A stretch of DNA of 64,000 nt from Sulfitobacter sp. HGT1 (lineage in GTDB: Bacteria > Pseudomonadota > Alphaproteobacteria > Rhodobacterales > Rhodobacteraceae): assembly GCF_013282155.1 (NCBI RefSeq), contig NZ_BLWI01000011.1:1-64000 (forward strand), in the 5' to 3' direction. The notes under the pieces are model-generated. The model was not told where the DNA came from, searched no databases, and saw only the letters and a program-made list of their open reading frames with translations. The position numbers and the translations under genes were made by a program. Numbering within the stretch: position 1 is the first letter of the stretch; each line of letters opens with the position of its first letter. Positions 53,080-62,293 of this stretch are shown in pieces.

Positions 53080-53259
53080 TTAGTCAGCAACAGCAGCAGC
53101 AACAACAACGAGCAGCAGCAAAGGAATCAAAATGCCCGAAGAAGAAGAGGTGGACTCTTCAACGATTACGGGTGCTTCGATGATTGGATCTGCCAGCGAG
53201 CCAGCAAATGCATTCGATGCAGCAGCTGTCAGTGCAGCGGCGAGAACGAGTTTCTTCAT
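53080..53259 (-). CDS. Small exported/membrane protein (59 aa)
   Basis: A 59-residue protein of unknown function. It begins with a signal-like segment (KKLVLAAALTAAASNAFAG), then a short acidic/Pro-Val section (DPIIEAPVIVEE), a serine run and a C-terminal membrane helix (ILIPLLLLVVVAAAVAD). A good ribosome site (GGAGG at 53266-53271) precedes ATG 53259, and a strong terminator follows. The compact, well-bounded gene argues it is real. Similar small proteins are, as far as I recall, common in roseobacters and sometimes multicopy. Confidence 0.78.
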   Translation of the reverse strand: MKKLVLAAALTAAASNAFAGSLADPIIEAPVIVEESTSSSSGILIPLLLLVVVAAAVAD

Positions 53260-53399
53260 ATCATAACCTCCAGAAAAGGCGTGCCTCACAAGGTGATAGC
53301 ACGCGCCCAAGACTTACCTCGTGAAACTTTCTAAACAGCATATCCGGGTAATTGCAAACCCGGATTCAGCGTTTCAGCCCCACAATCACCGAAATATCG

Positions 53400-54005
53400 T
53401 CAAATAAGCAACACTTGGGTACCGACGTTCGTCAGTTCGAAAAGCTCGGCGATGTGCTCGTTATAAAGCCCGATGCAGCCGTTTGACGACCGACGGCCAA
53501 TTTTGCGCGTATCGTGGGTGCCGTGGATACGATAATATGTCCAGCCGAGGTACAAAGCGTGCGTACCCAAGGGGTTATCAGGGCCCGCTTCGATCACGGC
53601 CGGCCACTCAGGGTTGCGCTCCAGCATGGATGGTGTCGGGCGCCATGTCGGACCAACCACCTTTTGAATGACACTCGTACGGCCACGGCGGGTCAGCTCG
53701 GCTGTCAGCGGAACGCTGGAAGGGTAGAGCTTATAGACCGACTGGTCGTCGGACCAGAAGTGAACGGCGCGGCTGTCAATATCGACCAGCACAGCACCTT
53801 TGTTGGTATTGCTAAAATACGGCCGCCAATCCAAAGTCCGAAAGCTCGAGATGTTGCGACGCACGGTCTCAGTGACGTCTCTCTCGGTTTCTGTGGTTTC
53901 GGTACCGTTTACGCTGCTTTGCGCCAGCGCGGGGCTGGCCAACATTGCAGCACTGCCGGCCAAAAATGCACGGCGCGACGACAGATTGAATTTGTGGTCA
54001 GACAT
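53400..54005 (-). CDS. L,D-transpeptidase (YkuD), Tat-exported
   Basis: A 201-residue periplasmic cell-wall enzyme making 3-3 peptidoglycan cross-links or attaching proteins. A twin-arginine signal (SSRRAFLAGSAAM) precedes the YkuD domain, whose catalytic motif is IHGTHDTRKIG..SSNGCIGLYN with the nucleophilic cysteine in NGCIG. The preceding GTHALYLGW region is also typical. A short gap separates it from the small protein gene, with no shared operon evident. Confidence 0.92.
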   Translation of the reverse strand: MSDHKFNLSSRRAFLAGSAAMLASPALAQSSVNGTETTETERDVTETVRRNISSFRTLDWRPYFSNTNKGAVLVDIDSRAVHFWSDDQSVYKLYPSSVPLTAELTRRGRTSVIQKVVGPTWRPTPSMLERNPEWPAVIEAGPDNPLGTHALYLGWTYYRIHGTHDTRKIGRRSSNGCIGLYNEHIAELFELTNVGTQVLLI

Positions 54006-54175
54006 TGGATGTCTCCTGGAAATGAGAAAAGCCCGATATTGTTACTCATATATGACCCGAAAGTCGCAGTATCAAATCAAACCGACGTTAACAGGCGCAC
54101 TCACGCTGATGTGCGTTTGATCTGCAACGCTGGTCAGGGTAAGGGATCAAAAACCAAATTGAGTGGAGCTGCGCC

Positions 54176-54685
54176 ATGATCCGTCTATTTTCCATCCTGA
54201 TTGCCCTGTCCGTGGCGTTGGCCGCCTGTACGCCTGCACCAACCACAATGGGCACCGATGGCAAAGCGCTGCCAAAAGTATACCGCATCGGCCGCAGCGA
54301 TTCCGGAAAACTCCAGTTCCGTATGCTTGATTCGGTCAACGCATTGCGCAACGCATCCGGCCTGTCCCAGCTTCAGCTTGATGCCAAACTGAACGCTGCC
54401 GCCGCGACACATTCCCTCGATATGGCGAACCAGAACCGCCCTTGGCACTTTGGCTCTGACGGATCATCCCCAGTGGATCGCATCCAGCGCGTTGGATACA
54501 CAGGCGCGTTGGTTGGCGAAGTTATCTCGGAAACCTACGAAACCGAGATGGAAACCCTCGCTGCCTGGATGGAACAGCCCGATACCCGCCGCATCATCAT
54601 GGCATCCGATGCCGTGAACATGGGCTTTTCGTGGCACCAGGAAAGCAATGGCAAAATCTGGTGGACCTTGGTCATTGGCAAGTAA
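54176..54685 (+). CDS. CAP/SCP domain lipoprotein
   Basis: A 169-residue lipoprotein with lipobox ALAAC. The CAP fold is seen from about residue 48: LDSVNALRNASGLSQLQLDAKLNAAAATHSLDMA with the metal-ligand His, then HFGSDGSSPVDRIQRVGY, then the second-site GEVISETYETE and MNMGFSW-type end. Bacterial CAP proteins are linked to cell envelope functions, though their activity is unclear. It lies between two L,D-transpeptidase genes and converges with the second. Confidence 0.88.
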   Translation: MIRLFSILIALSVALAACTPAPTTMGTDGKALPKVYRIGRSDSGKLQFRMLDSVNALRNASGLSQLQLDAKLNAAAATHSLDMANQNRPWHFGSDGSSPVDRIQRVGYTGALVGEVISETYETEMETLAAWMEQPDTRRIIMASDAVNMGFSWHQESNGKIWWTLVIGK

Positions 54686-54700
54686 CCCGGCGGGTTACTT
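54680..54700 (+). terminator. Terminator hairpin overlapping the CAP gene stop
   Basis: AAGTAACCC (54680-54688) pairs with GGGTTACTT (54692-54700) around GGC and is followed by TT. The stop codon TAA (54683-54685) is part of the left arm. It lies 24 bases from the convergent transpeptidase stop, so it may serve both genes. Confidence 0.75.
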
Positions 54701-54724
54701 TTCGCCAATTCCCCGAAGGATACG

Positions 54725-55225
54725 CTAGGGGTTCAACGCGATAGGCGTGCCATCTCCCACCATCGCATAAATATCCTCGATCTCTTTGTTAGTGACTGAA
54801 ATGCAGCCCCACGTCCAATCGTGACGGTTCTTTTCACCGGGCCTTTTCTGCCCGTGAATAAAGATATCGCCACCGGGCTTTTTATTCAACGCTGCAGCGC
54901 GCGCGCGGTCTTCTTCGTTGGGGTACGATATTCCAAGCGACAAGTGGAACTTGCTGTTCGGATTGCGACGGTCAATCAGATACAAACCCTCGGGTGTTTT
55001 ACCATCGCCCTCGTGCAGCTTATGCCCGACAGGCGCAAAGCCCAACTTGAAGTCATAGGACTCAAGCACCTTGTCCTTGTGCATCAAGTACATCCGGCGG
55101 TCCGCCTTGTTGACGATCACATAGGTGACCTCGGGGCCACTATACCGCTTGAATTTGCTGTCACCGCCACACGCACCAAGGGCCACCAATGCGGTGCCCC
55201 CCAAGATCAAATTTCTGCGTTTCAT
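54725..55225 (-). CDS. L,D-transpeptidase family lipoprotein
   Basis: A 166-residue periplasmic protein with a lipobox (ALGACGG). The YkuD domain begins with TYVIVNKADRRMYLMHKDKVLESY and includes GDGKTPEGLYLIDRRNP; the catalytic motif is IFIHGQKRP...DWTWGCISVTN with Cys in GCIS. The KTPEG / WGCIS pattern is shared with DpaA/LdtF-like enzymes that cleave or remodel Braun-type links. Opposed to the CAP gene. Confidence 0.9.
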   Translation of the reverse strand: MKRRNLILGGTALVALGACGGDSKFKRYSGPEVTYVIVNKADRRMYLMHKDKVLESYDFKLGFAPVGHKLHEGDGKTPEGLYLIDRRNPNSKFHLSLGISYPNEEDRARAAALNKKPGGDIFIHGQKRPGEKNRHDWTWGCISVTNKEIEDIYAMVGDGTPIALNP

Positions 55226-55310
55226 TTACATGCCTCGTTTCGCCACGGCCTTTTCGACCTTTATCAGCTTCGCCTAGCATGTAGCAAAAATTTTCGAGGT
55301 CAAAAAGCCG

Positions 55311-56084
55311 TTACTGTTGCTGTTTTCCAGCCAACTGTCGTTCGATCAAATCGAGCTTGCGCATGACTTCTTCGCGGTAAACATCCGTGCGCTGCACCTC
55401 GTCTGCCTGATGCGCGTCTTGCATCGAATTGACGATCAAACCGACCAACAGGTTCACCACGGCAAAGGTTGTCATCAGAATGAACGGCACGAAAAACACC
55501 CACGCATAGGGGTAAACCTCCATTACGGGGCGGACGATTCCCATGGACCAGCTTTCCAATGTCATGATCTGGAACAGCGAATATGCGCTGGCAGGCAGCG
55601 ACCCGAACCATTCAGGGAACGCACTGCCAAACAGCTTGGTCGCGATCACAGACCCGATGTAGAAAATGATCGTCATCAGTAAGAACACCGACCCCATGCC
55701 CGGCAATGCGGTGATGAACCCTTCGACGACGCGGCGCAAACGCGGGGCGACCGAAATCACCCGCAAGACACGCAAAATCCGAAGCGCCCGCAGAACCGAC
55801 AGCCCTTGCACCGCCGGCACCAAAGCAATCGCCACAACTGCAAAGTCGAACAGATTCCAGCCGTTTTTGAAAAAACCGGTGCCCCGCCCGATGATCTTGA
55901 GCGTGATTTCAATGATGAAAATCGCAAGGCAGACGGAATCAAGAAACAGGATCGTCGGGCCAAAAGATTCCATCAGGCTTCGCGAGGTTTCCATCCCAAG
56001 CAATGCCGCATTGAAAACAATCACACCAATAATGAAATTGCCGACTGCCGGGGATTCGACCCAGGCATTAAGACGTTCGCCCAT
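55311..56084 (-). CDS. Bacterial voltage-gated sodium channel (NavBac)
   Basis: A 257-residue six-helix ion channel subunit forming tetramers. The voltage sensor S4 is at about 97-113 (LRALRILRVLRVISVAPRLRR, arginines every third residue), the pore helix and selectivity filter read IMTLESWSMGIV at about 173-184, identical in TLESWSM to NavAb and marine roseobacter channels, and S6 is TFAVVNLLVGLIVNSM. A C-terminal coiled-coil segment (EEVMRKLDLIERQLAG) would hold the tetramer together. Role in the cell is unclear; in sodium-rich sea water it may serve motility or pH signals. Eleven bases separate it from the upstream methyltransferase gene. Confidence 0.95.
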   Translation of the reverse strand: MGERLNAWVESPAVGNFIIGVIVFNAALLGMETSRSLMESFGPTILFLDSVCLAIFIIEITLKIIGRGTGFFKNGWNLFDFAVVAIALVPAVQGLSVLRALRILRVLRVISVAPRLRRVVEGFITALPGMGSVFLLMTIIFYIGSVIATKLFGSAFPEWFGSLPASAYSLFQIMTLESWSMGIVRPVMEVYPYAWVFFVPFILMTTFAVVNLLVGLIVNSMQDAHQADEVQRTDVYREEVMRKLDLIERQLAGKQQQ

Positions 56085-56095
56085 GGATGTGCTGC

Positions 56096-57334
56096 CTATC
56101 TGTGTTTGCGTTTGACCTCGGGGGCAGTGAACTGCGCCGCAAGCTCCACATGGGAAGACCAGCGGAATTGGTCAACAACCTGAACCCAATTAAGCGTATA
56201 TCCCGCAGCGATCAAAACGGCAGCATCCCGCGAAAAAGTCACAGGGTTGCATGACACATAGGCCACGACAGGCGGCATTGCTTTGACGATCTCGGCCACC
56301 TGCGCTTCGGCTCCGGCGCGGGGCGGGTCCAGGACGACCGCATCGGTTTTGGCCAGTTCATCCGGTAACAACGGACGGCGGAACAGATCGCGTGTCTCAA
56401 ACGTAACGGGCTTTAGCCCCTTCGCCATGCGCCAACCGTGATCCAGCGCCGCTGTCATGCCAGCGTCCCCTTCAACGGCGTGTACTTCGGCGTTTTCGGC
56501 CAGCGGCAGGCTGAACGTGCCACAACCGGCGAACAGGTCGATCACATGACGGGCAGACCCGACCGCGTCACGCACGGCAGTCACCAAAGATGCCTCGCCT
56601 TGCGGGGTCGCTTGCAAAAACGAACCGGGGGGCGGGGTTACCTTGGCCACGCCAAAGCGTTGAACCGGCGGCGTCCGCATGGCGATCACGTCGCCATCCC
56701 ACGTCAGACGGGCAAGGCCCAGCTTATCACACAGATGCGCTAGCTCCTGACGCAACGGCCCATCCAGCGGCTTGCCGTTCTGAACCGAAATATCCAGCCC
56801 CGCCCGCGAGGTCGTCACGGTGACGGCCAAGGCAGCCTTGCGGCTGGTGCCAACAACGGCCAGTTGTTCCGCGATCGGGATCGCGGCCATCACCGCAGGG
56901 TCCAGCAACTGGCAACCCGGTATTTCGATCACCACGTCTGATCCGCGCCCATGGAACCCGGCCATCGCGCCCTTTTTGGTGCGCTTGGCGGCAAAGGTCG
57001 CGCGGCGACGTGATTGCGGTGGCGAGGTCTGGATCGGCTTGAAAACCGTCTCGATCCCGTGTGCATCAAGCGATGCCTTGACGACACCCATCTTGAAATC
57101 CGCCACGAAACTGTCCGAGGCGTGCTGCAACTGGCAACCGCCGCAGGCTTTGAAATGCCTGCACGGTGCCGCAACGCGGTGTTCCGAAGGCTTAACGATG
57201 CGGATGTCGGTCAGGGTTTGCCCGTCGGGCGTACCTGTGACGACCTCTCCCGGTAAAGTCATGGGGGCAAAAAGCGGGCCGGCGGCAATGCCGTCGCCCA
57301 GGTGACCAAGTCGCTGAATTACATATTCTGTCAT
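56096..57334 (-). CDS. RNA (uracil-5-)-methyltransferase (RlmD/TrmA-type)
   Basis: A 412-residue RNA methyltransferase. An iron-sulfur cluster motif is visible as CRHFKACGGCQLQH with further Cys in IPGCQLL. The SAM domain has VIDLFAGCGTFSLPLAENAEVHAVEG, and the catalytic Cys/Glu end is VAYVSCNPVTFSRD. The start is ATG 57334, in-frame upstream 57367 being unsupported. TRAM N-terminal residues (VIQRLGHLGDGIA) are present. It targets U of 23S rRNA or tRNA; the exact site cannot be assigned. Confidence 0.92.
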   Translation of the reverse strand: MTEYVIQRLGHLGDGIAAGPLFAPMTLPGEVVTGTPDGQTLTDIRIVKPSEHRVAAPCRHFKACGGCQLQHASDSFVADFKMGVVKASLDAHGIETVFKPIQTSPPQSRRRATFAAKRTKKGAMAGFHGRGSDVVIEIPGCQLLDPAVMAAIPIAEQLAVVGTSRKAALAVTVTTSRAGLDISVQNGKPLDGPLRQELAHLCDKLGLARLTWDGDVIAMRTPPVQRFGVAKVTPPPGSFLQATPQGEASLVTAVRDAVGSARHVIDLFAGCGTFSLPLAENAEVHAVEGDAGMTAALDHGWRMAKGLKPVTFETRDLFRRPLLPDELAKTDAVVLDPPRAGAEAQVAEIVKAMPPVVAYVSCNPVTFSRDAAVLIAAGYTLNWVQVVDQFRWSSHVELAAQFTAPEVKRKHR

Positions 57335-57373
57335 ACACCGCGCATAGCGCGAAGGAAGCGCCAGCAAAAGCCC

Positions 57374-59209
57374 CTATTCAGCGGCCTTGATATCAAGAAA
57401 CCCGCCGGACTGGCGTTGCCAATAGCGCGCATACAACCCGTTTTGCGCCAGCAGCGCATCATGGGTTCCGATTTCAACGATCCGGCCAGCTTCCATAACG
57501 GCGATCCTGTCCATCTCGGTCAGGGTCGACAGACGGTGCGCGATGGCAACAACGGTTTTGCCTTCCATCACCCGGGTCAGCGCGGTTTGAATGGCGGCTT
57601 CGACCTCGCTGTCCAGCGCGCTTGTTGCTTCGTCCAAAATCAGGATCGGGGCGTCTTTCAAGATCGCACGGGCCAAGGCGATGCGCTGGCGTTGTCCGCC
57701 GGACAGTTTTACACCCCGTTCGCCCAGATGCGCAGCATAGCCTTTGCGCCCTGTGTGGTCTTGCATGTTCTTGATAAACTCATGCGCCTCGGCCTTGGTG
57801 GCGGCGGCAATCACTTCTTCCTCGGTCGCGTCGGGTTTGCCATAGCGGATGTTGTCAAAGGCCGACCGGTTGAACATCGCGGTTTCCTGCGTGACCATCC
57901 CGATCTGACGCCGCAGGCTTTCCTGCGTGACGTTGGCGATATCCTGACCGTCGATCAGAATGCGCCCTTCCTCCAAGGTATAGAGCCGAAGCAGGAGCGA
58001 AACGAGGCTGGACTTGCCCGCCCCTGACGCCCCGACGATGCCCAGCTTTTCACCCGGTTTGATATCCAGCGCCAGATGTTCGACGCCTCCGGCCTCGCGG
58101 CCATAGGTAAAGCGGATATCGTCCAGCGTGATTGCACCGCGGTCCACAACCAGATCCTGCGCACCAGAGACATCACGCAACTGCTGGCGCGGGGTCAATG
58201 TGCGCATGCCGTCTTCGACTTCGCCCATGTTTGCGTAAAGCCCCATCAGCGTAAAGCTGACCCAGCCCGTCATCTGCGCCAAGCGCAAAGACACCGCACC
58301 CGTTGCCGCGATATCGCCCGCCGTCACCAAACCCAGCGACCAATACCAAAGCGCACCGCCAACCAGCAGCACCGGCAAAAGCCCCGCAATCGTCATCAGC
58401 CAAAACCGAAAAGAGACACTAACACGGCCAAAATCAAGGCTTGTGTCCAAAAACTTGTTCATCGCGCCAAGGGCGGCACGGTCTTCGAAATCGGCATGGG
58501 CGAATAGTTTCACGGTTTTGATATTGGTGATGGTATCAACCACCTGCCCAGTCACCATCGCCCGCGCACCGGCACGCGCCTGCGAAAACTTGCGGACGCG
58601 GGGCATGAAATGACGGATCAAAAAGACATATCCGACCATCCACAACACCAGCCCTGCCGCAATCCGCCAATCCACCGTTCCCAGCAGCATCACAGCCCCG
58701 ACAAAAGACGCCGCCGCGAACAACACTGTGTGGATCATTTCAATCACCACATCGGTCAGGGCGCGGCTGGTCTGCATTTCCTTTTGCGAAATCCGGCCCG
58801 CAAAATCATTGTCGAAAAACGTAACCGCCTGCCCCAAGGTATAGCGGTGCAGCCGCGACAGGGCGATGTTGAACACATTCGGCCCCACGACAATGGACTG
58901 CATATAAGAACTAACGCCGAAAATCAGCGGCCGCAGGACCAAAAAGAACCCCAGACAGCCGATCATCAAACCCGTCTGATCGCTGAAAACCGCGCTTGGC
59001 GTCGATGACAATGCGGCGTCCACCACCCAGCCCAACACCAGCGCCGCCAAGACTTCGACCACACCTGCCGCGATGGAAAGCACGGCCGCCAAAGCCAACG
59101 CATAGCCGCACCCTTTGAGCGTCCAGCCAAAGAACGGCAGTAAACGCTGCGGCGGGTCGCCATCTGCGGGAGCAAAGGGGTCAATCCAATTGGCAATCTT
59201 CATCTTCAC
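57374..59209 (-). CDS. ABC exporter, second half of tandem pair
   Basis: A 611-residue fused membrane/ATPase exporter subunit. Six membrane segments occupy about 25-310. The ATPase has Walker A GASGAGKSSLV, Q-loop MVTQETAMF, signature LSGGQRQRIALAR, Walker B ILILDEATS with catalytic Glu and the switch AHRLST. GTG 59209 overlaps the upstream stop by four bases, with ATG 59203 as an alternative. It probably works as a heterodimer with the upstream protein. Substrate unknown (lipids, drugs or peptides). Confidence 0.92.
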   Translation of the reverse strand: MKMKIANWIDPFAPADGDPPQRLLPFFGWTLKGCGYALALAAVLSIAAGVVEVLAALVLGWVVDAALSSTPSAVFSDQTGLMIGCLGFFLVLRPLIFGVSSYMQSIVVGPNVFNIALSRLHRYTLGQAVTFFDNDFAGRISQKEMQTSRALTDVVIEMIHTVLFAAASFVGAVMLLGTVDWRIAAGLVLWMVGYVFLIRHFMPRVRKFSQARAGARAMVTGQVVDTITNIKTVKLFAHADFEDRAALGAMNKFLDTSLDFGRVSVSFRFWLMTIAGLLPVLLVGGALWYWSLGLVTAGDIAATGAVSLRLAQMTGWVSFTLMGLYANMGEVEDGMRTLTPRQQLRDVSGAQDLVVDRGAITLDDIRFTYGREAGGVEHLALDIKPGEKLGIVGASGAGKSSLVSLLLRLYTLEEGRILIDGQDIANVTQESLRRQIGMVTQETAMFNRSAFDNIRYGKPDATEEEVIAAATKAEAHEFIKNMQDHTGRKGYAAHLGERGVKLSGGQRQRIALARAILKDAPILILDEATSALDSEVEAAIQTALTRVMEGKTVVAIAHRLSTLTEMDRIAVMEAGRIVEIGTHDALLAQNGLYARYWQRQSGGFLDIKAAE

Positions 59210-61050
59210 AAATCTTCCGTCTTGAGGAACCCGCCGGATTGCCGGCCCCAGAAATCAGCATATAGCCCGCCATTCGCCAAAAGCATCTCATGGGTGCCTT
59301 CTTCGACGATGCGCCCGGCGTCCATCACCAGAATGCGGTCCATTTCAGCAATCGTCGACAGACGGTGCGCGATGGCGATGACGGTCTTGCCTTCCATCAT
59401 CCCGTACAGCGTTTCCTGAATGGCGGCTTCAACCTCGCTGTCCAGCGCGCTCGTTGCTTCGTCCAGCAGCAGGATCGGGGCGTTTTTCAGAATGACACGC
59501 GCCAAGGCGATGCGCTGCCGCTGCCCACCCGACAGCTTGACCCCCCGTTCACCGACTTGCGCGTCATAGCCCGACCGTCCGTCGGCATCTGCCAGATCGG
59601 TGATGAAATCATGCGCTTGGGCTTGCTTGGCGGCGGCGACCACCTCGTCATTCGTGGCGGTTGGCCTGCCGTATAGAATGTTTTCGCGGATGGTGCGGTG
59701 CAACAGCGCGCTGTCTTGCTGCACCATGCCGATGTTCTGGCGCAGGCTGTCCTGACCGACCTTGGTGATGTCCTGACCGTCGATCAAAATCTGACCGGTT
59801 TCGGGATCGTAAAACCGCAAAAGCAGCTTTACCAGGGTCGATTTTCCGGCACCCGACCGCCCGATCAACCCAATCTTTTCACCGGGTTTCACGACCAGAT
59901 CAACCTTGTCCAATCCCCCCGACCCGCGGCCATAGTGATGGGACAAACCGATCATCTCGACCCGCCCCTTGGTCAGATCAAGCGCCGCCGCACCCGCATC
60001 ATCCACAAGGGTTATCGGCTGGGCAATCGTCTCCATCCCTTCGGCGACGACGCCAAGCTGCTGAAAGAACGTCGATAGCGCCCACATGATCCAGGCGGTC
60101 ATGGAGTTCAGCCGCAAGGTCAGCGCAGCGGCGGCTGTCACGGCACCAACCGTGGCGTGCCCGTTAGACCACAAAAAGAACGCCCAGCCCACGACACCAA
60201 CGATCAAAAACCCGTTCAAAGTGACCAGACACACGTCCATCACCGTGAAAATGCGCATTTCCTTTTGAAAGGTTTTGCGGGCATTTTCGATCGCTGACTT
60301 GGCATAATTCACCTCGCGGTCATGATGCGCGAACATCTTGACCGAATGGATGTTGGTATAGCTGTCAACGACCCGCCCCGTGACCTCGGACCGGGCATCT
60401 GACGCCGCTTTGGACGCGACGCCGACACGCTTGACCGTCCAACGGGTCAGCAGCGCATAAAGCGTAAACCAAATCACCAGCGGAACCAGCAACTGCCAAT
60501 CCGACGTTGTCAGCAAGATCGCAGCCCCGATCAGATAAGCCAAGGAATAGGATATCGCGTCAAAAACCTGAAACACGACCTCTCCGGCGGCGGGGGGTGT
60601 TTGCATGATCCTGTTGGCAATGCGCCCGGCAAAGTCATCCTCGAACCAGCCGACCGATTGCCGCAACACCTGCCGGTGCGCGCGCCAGCGAAACAACGTG
60701 CCATAGTTGGGCATAATCGCGTTGTTCAGCAGCAACACATCCAAAGCTTGCAACGCAGGCCGCAGGATCAGAATGAACAAACCGACCAAGATGAATTCAG
60801 TCCCGTATGTTTGCCAAACCTCTGCCGGCGACCCATCCAGCAGATCCACCAGACGCCCCATGTAATAGATCAGCCCGATTTCGATCGCGGCGACGACAAT
60901 CGACATGATGCCAGTCAGGATGAATACCTTTTTGAACGGCTGGCTATAGTCGCGAAAAAACGCCCACAGCCCGGTTGGCGGTGTGTCCTGCTCGGGGTAA
61001 TCGACATAGGGGTCGACGAGGTTTTCAAAAAAACGAAACATGGCAGGCAT
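59206..61050 (-). CDS. ABC exporter, first half of tandem pair
   Basis: A 614-residue subunit similar in layout to the downstream one. The membrane domain spans about 35-320 and the ATPase has GRSGAGKSTLV, MVQQDSALL, LSGGQRQRIALAR and ILLLDEATS. Both catalytic glutamates in the pair are intact, so a symmetric mechanism is possible. The two proteins share the same C-terminal WGRQSGGFL / WQRQSGGFL sequence, showing an old duplication. An ATG at 61041 is possible instead. It begins the operon. Confidence 0.92.
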   Translation of the reverse strand: MPAMFRFFENLVDPYVDYPEQDTPPTGLWAFFRDYSQPFKKVFILTGIMSIVVAAIEIGLIYYMGRLVDLLDGSPAEVWQTYGTEFILVGLFILILRPALQALDVLLLNNAIMPNYGTLFRWRAHRQVLRQSVGWFEDDFAGRIANRIMQTPPAAGEVVFQVFDAISYSLAYLIGAAILLTTSDWQLLVPLVIWFTLYALLTRWTVKRVGVASKAASDARSEVTGRVVDSYTNIHSVKMFAHHDREVNYAKSAIENARKTFQKEMRIFTVMDVCLVTLNGFLIVGVVGWAFFLWSNGHATVGAVTAAAALTLRLNSMTAWIMWALSTFFQQLGVVAEGMETIAQPITLVDDAGAAALDLTKGRVEMIGLSHHYGRGSGGLDKVDLVVKPGEKIGLIGRSGAGKSTLVKLLLRFYDPETGQILIDGQDITKVGQDSLRQNIGMVQQDSALLHRTIRENILYGRPTATNDEVVAAAKQAQAHDFITDLADADGRSGYDAQVGERGVKLSGGQRQRIALARVILKNAPILLLDEATSALDSEVEAAIQETLYGMMEGKTVIAIAHRLSTIAEMDRILVMDAGRIVEEGTHEMLLANGGLYADFWGRQSGGFLKTEDL

Positions 61051-61108
61051 TTTCCAACGGTTTGGTTTGAAATATTGACCGTTGGTGACAAAAAGCCATC
61101 CGTTGCGA

Positions 61109-62293
61109 TCAATTATCCGGTGTATTCAATAAAGTTGCAGGATCGGCGGTAAAATCCGATGCGATCCATACCGTCTCTAGCTGTTTTAGACGTTTGCCAA
61201 GCGTGGGCCCTGAATAGTCAGGCATCAGATCACCTGCCTTGATAGGAAAGACGGCTTGGGCTGCGTGATGAATCGTCTCTAACATTGGTAAATCGGGCGG
61301 AGTTTCAGCCATACAGGCCCGAAGCAGCAACGCACCCTGCGCAATCCCCTCACCATTTCGATAGGCGATTTCTGCAAGGCCCGGCCCTTCATACGCGGCA
61401 ATCCTCAAGCGCTCCAACTCTCGCGCGTCGGCTTTGCTTAGCTTAAGCCGCTCTGCCACATCATCCCCGCCAAGTGCGGCAAGCCGCCACAACCAGTTGA
61501 TCGACAGCCCTGCAAGCTGTTCAAAATGCACTAACATGCCGACCCAACGGTCATCCGATCCGGGCAATACCGTGGGCAACACCCCGGTCTGGCGCATAAC
61601 TGCCAAGGATGGTGCCGGGTCCGGTGCCAGCAAAAGCTTTTTCATCTCGGCACCGACCCGCTCTGCCGACAGTGTCTCTAACCCATCGGTATTCGACGCA
61701 ATTGCCGACAAGGCATCTGGATCAAACCCGGTATTTGGGTCCGCGTACCAGGCACAAAACCGGAAATACCGGAGCGTTCTAAGGTAATCCTCGCGAATGC
61801 GGGCATCCGCATCTTCGATGAACCGCACGCGGCGGGCACGCAGGTCTGCCATCCCCTCGAGCGGATCAATAATGCGACCAGACGCATCGGCATATAGCGC
61901 GTTCATGGTGAAATCGCGGCGGCGCGCGTCGTCATCAATATTGTCCGAAAACGCAACAACAGCGCGGCGACCATCGGTCTCAACATCCCGACGAAAGGTT
62001 GTCACCTCGAACGGTTTACCGCCCGAGACGACCGTAACCGTTCCATGCTCGACACCCGTTGGCACGGCCTTTAGCCCAGCGCGCGCGGCCAAGGCCATCA
62101 CCCGTTCAGGCAATGCATCGGTCGACATGTCCACATCGCTGTCAGGCACGCCCAACAACGCGTTGCGCACACAGCCGCCAACAAAGTAAATGCGATGCCC
62201 GCCTGCTTCCACAGCTTCGCAAACCGCCTGCGCATCCGAATCGGCCAGCCAGCTGGTGTCGCCGGGAAGGGTTAAGTCATACGTTCTGTCCAT
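61109..62293 (-). CDS. cca: CCA tRNA nucleotidyltransferase
   Basis: A 394-residue class II nucleotidyltransferase that adds the 3' CCA end to tRNAs. The polymerase-beta-type active site has YFVGGCVRNALLGVPDSDVDMSTDA, and downstream RRDFTMNALYADASGRIIDPLEG and FIEDADARIREDYLRTLRYFRF are the RNA-binding and nucleotide-selection motifs. The start is ATG 62293, inside the end of the NUDIX gene (22-base overlap); the frame open to 62377 is not used. Fully consistent with the family. Confidence 0.95.
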   Translation of the reverse strand: MDRTYDLTLPGDTSWLADSDAQAVCEAVEAGGHRIYFVGGCVRNALLGVPDSDVDMSTDALPERVMALAARAGLKAVPTGVEHGTVTVVSGGKPFEVTTFRRDVETDGRRAVVAFSDNIDDDARRRDFTMNALYADASGRIIDPLEGMADLRARRVRFIEDADARIREDYLRTLRYFRFCAWYADPNTGFDPDALSAIASNTDGLETLSAERVGAEMKKLLLAPDPAPSLAVMRQTGVLPTVLPGSDDRWVGMLVHFEQLAGLSINWLWRLAALGGDDVAERLKLSKADARELERLRIAAYEGPGLAEIAYRNGEGIAQGALLLRACMAETPPDLPMLETIHHAAQAVFPIKAGDLMPDYSGPTLGKRLKQLETVWIASDFTADPATLLNTPDN

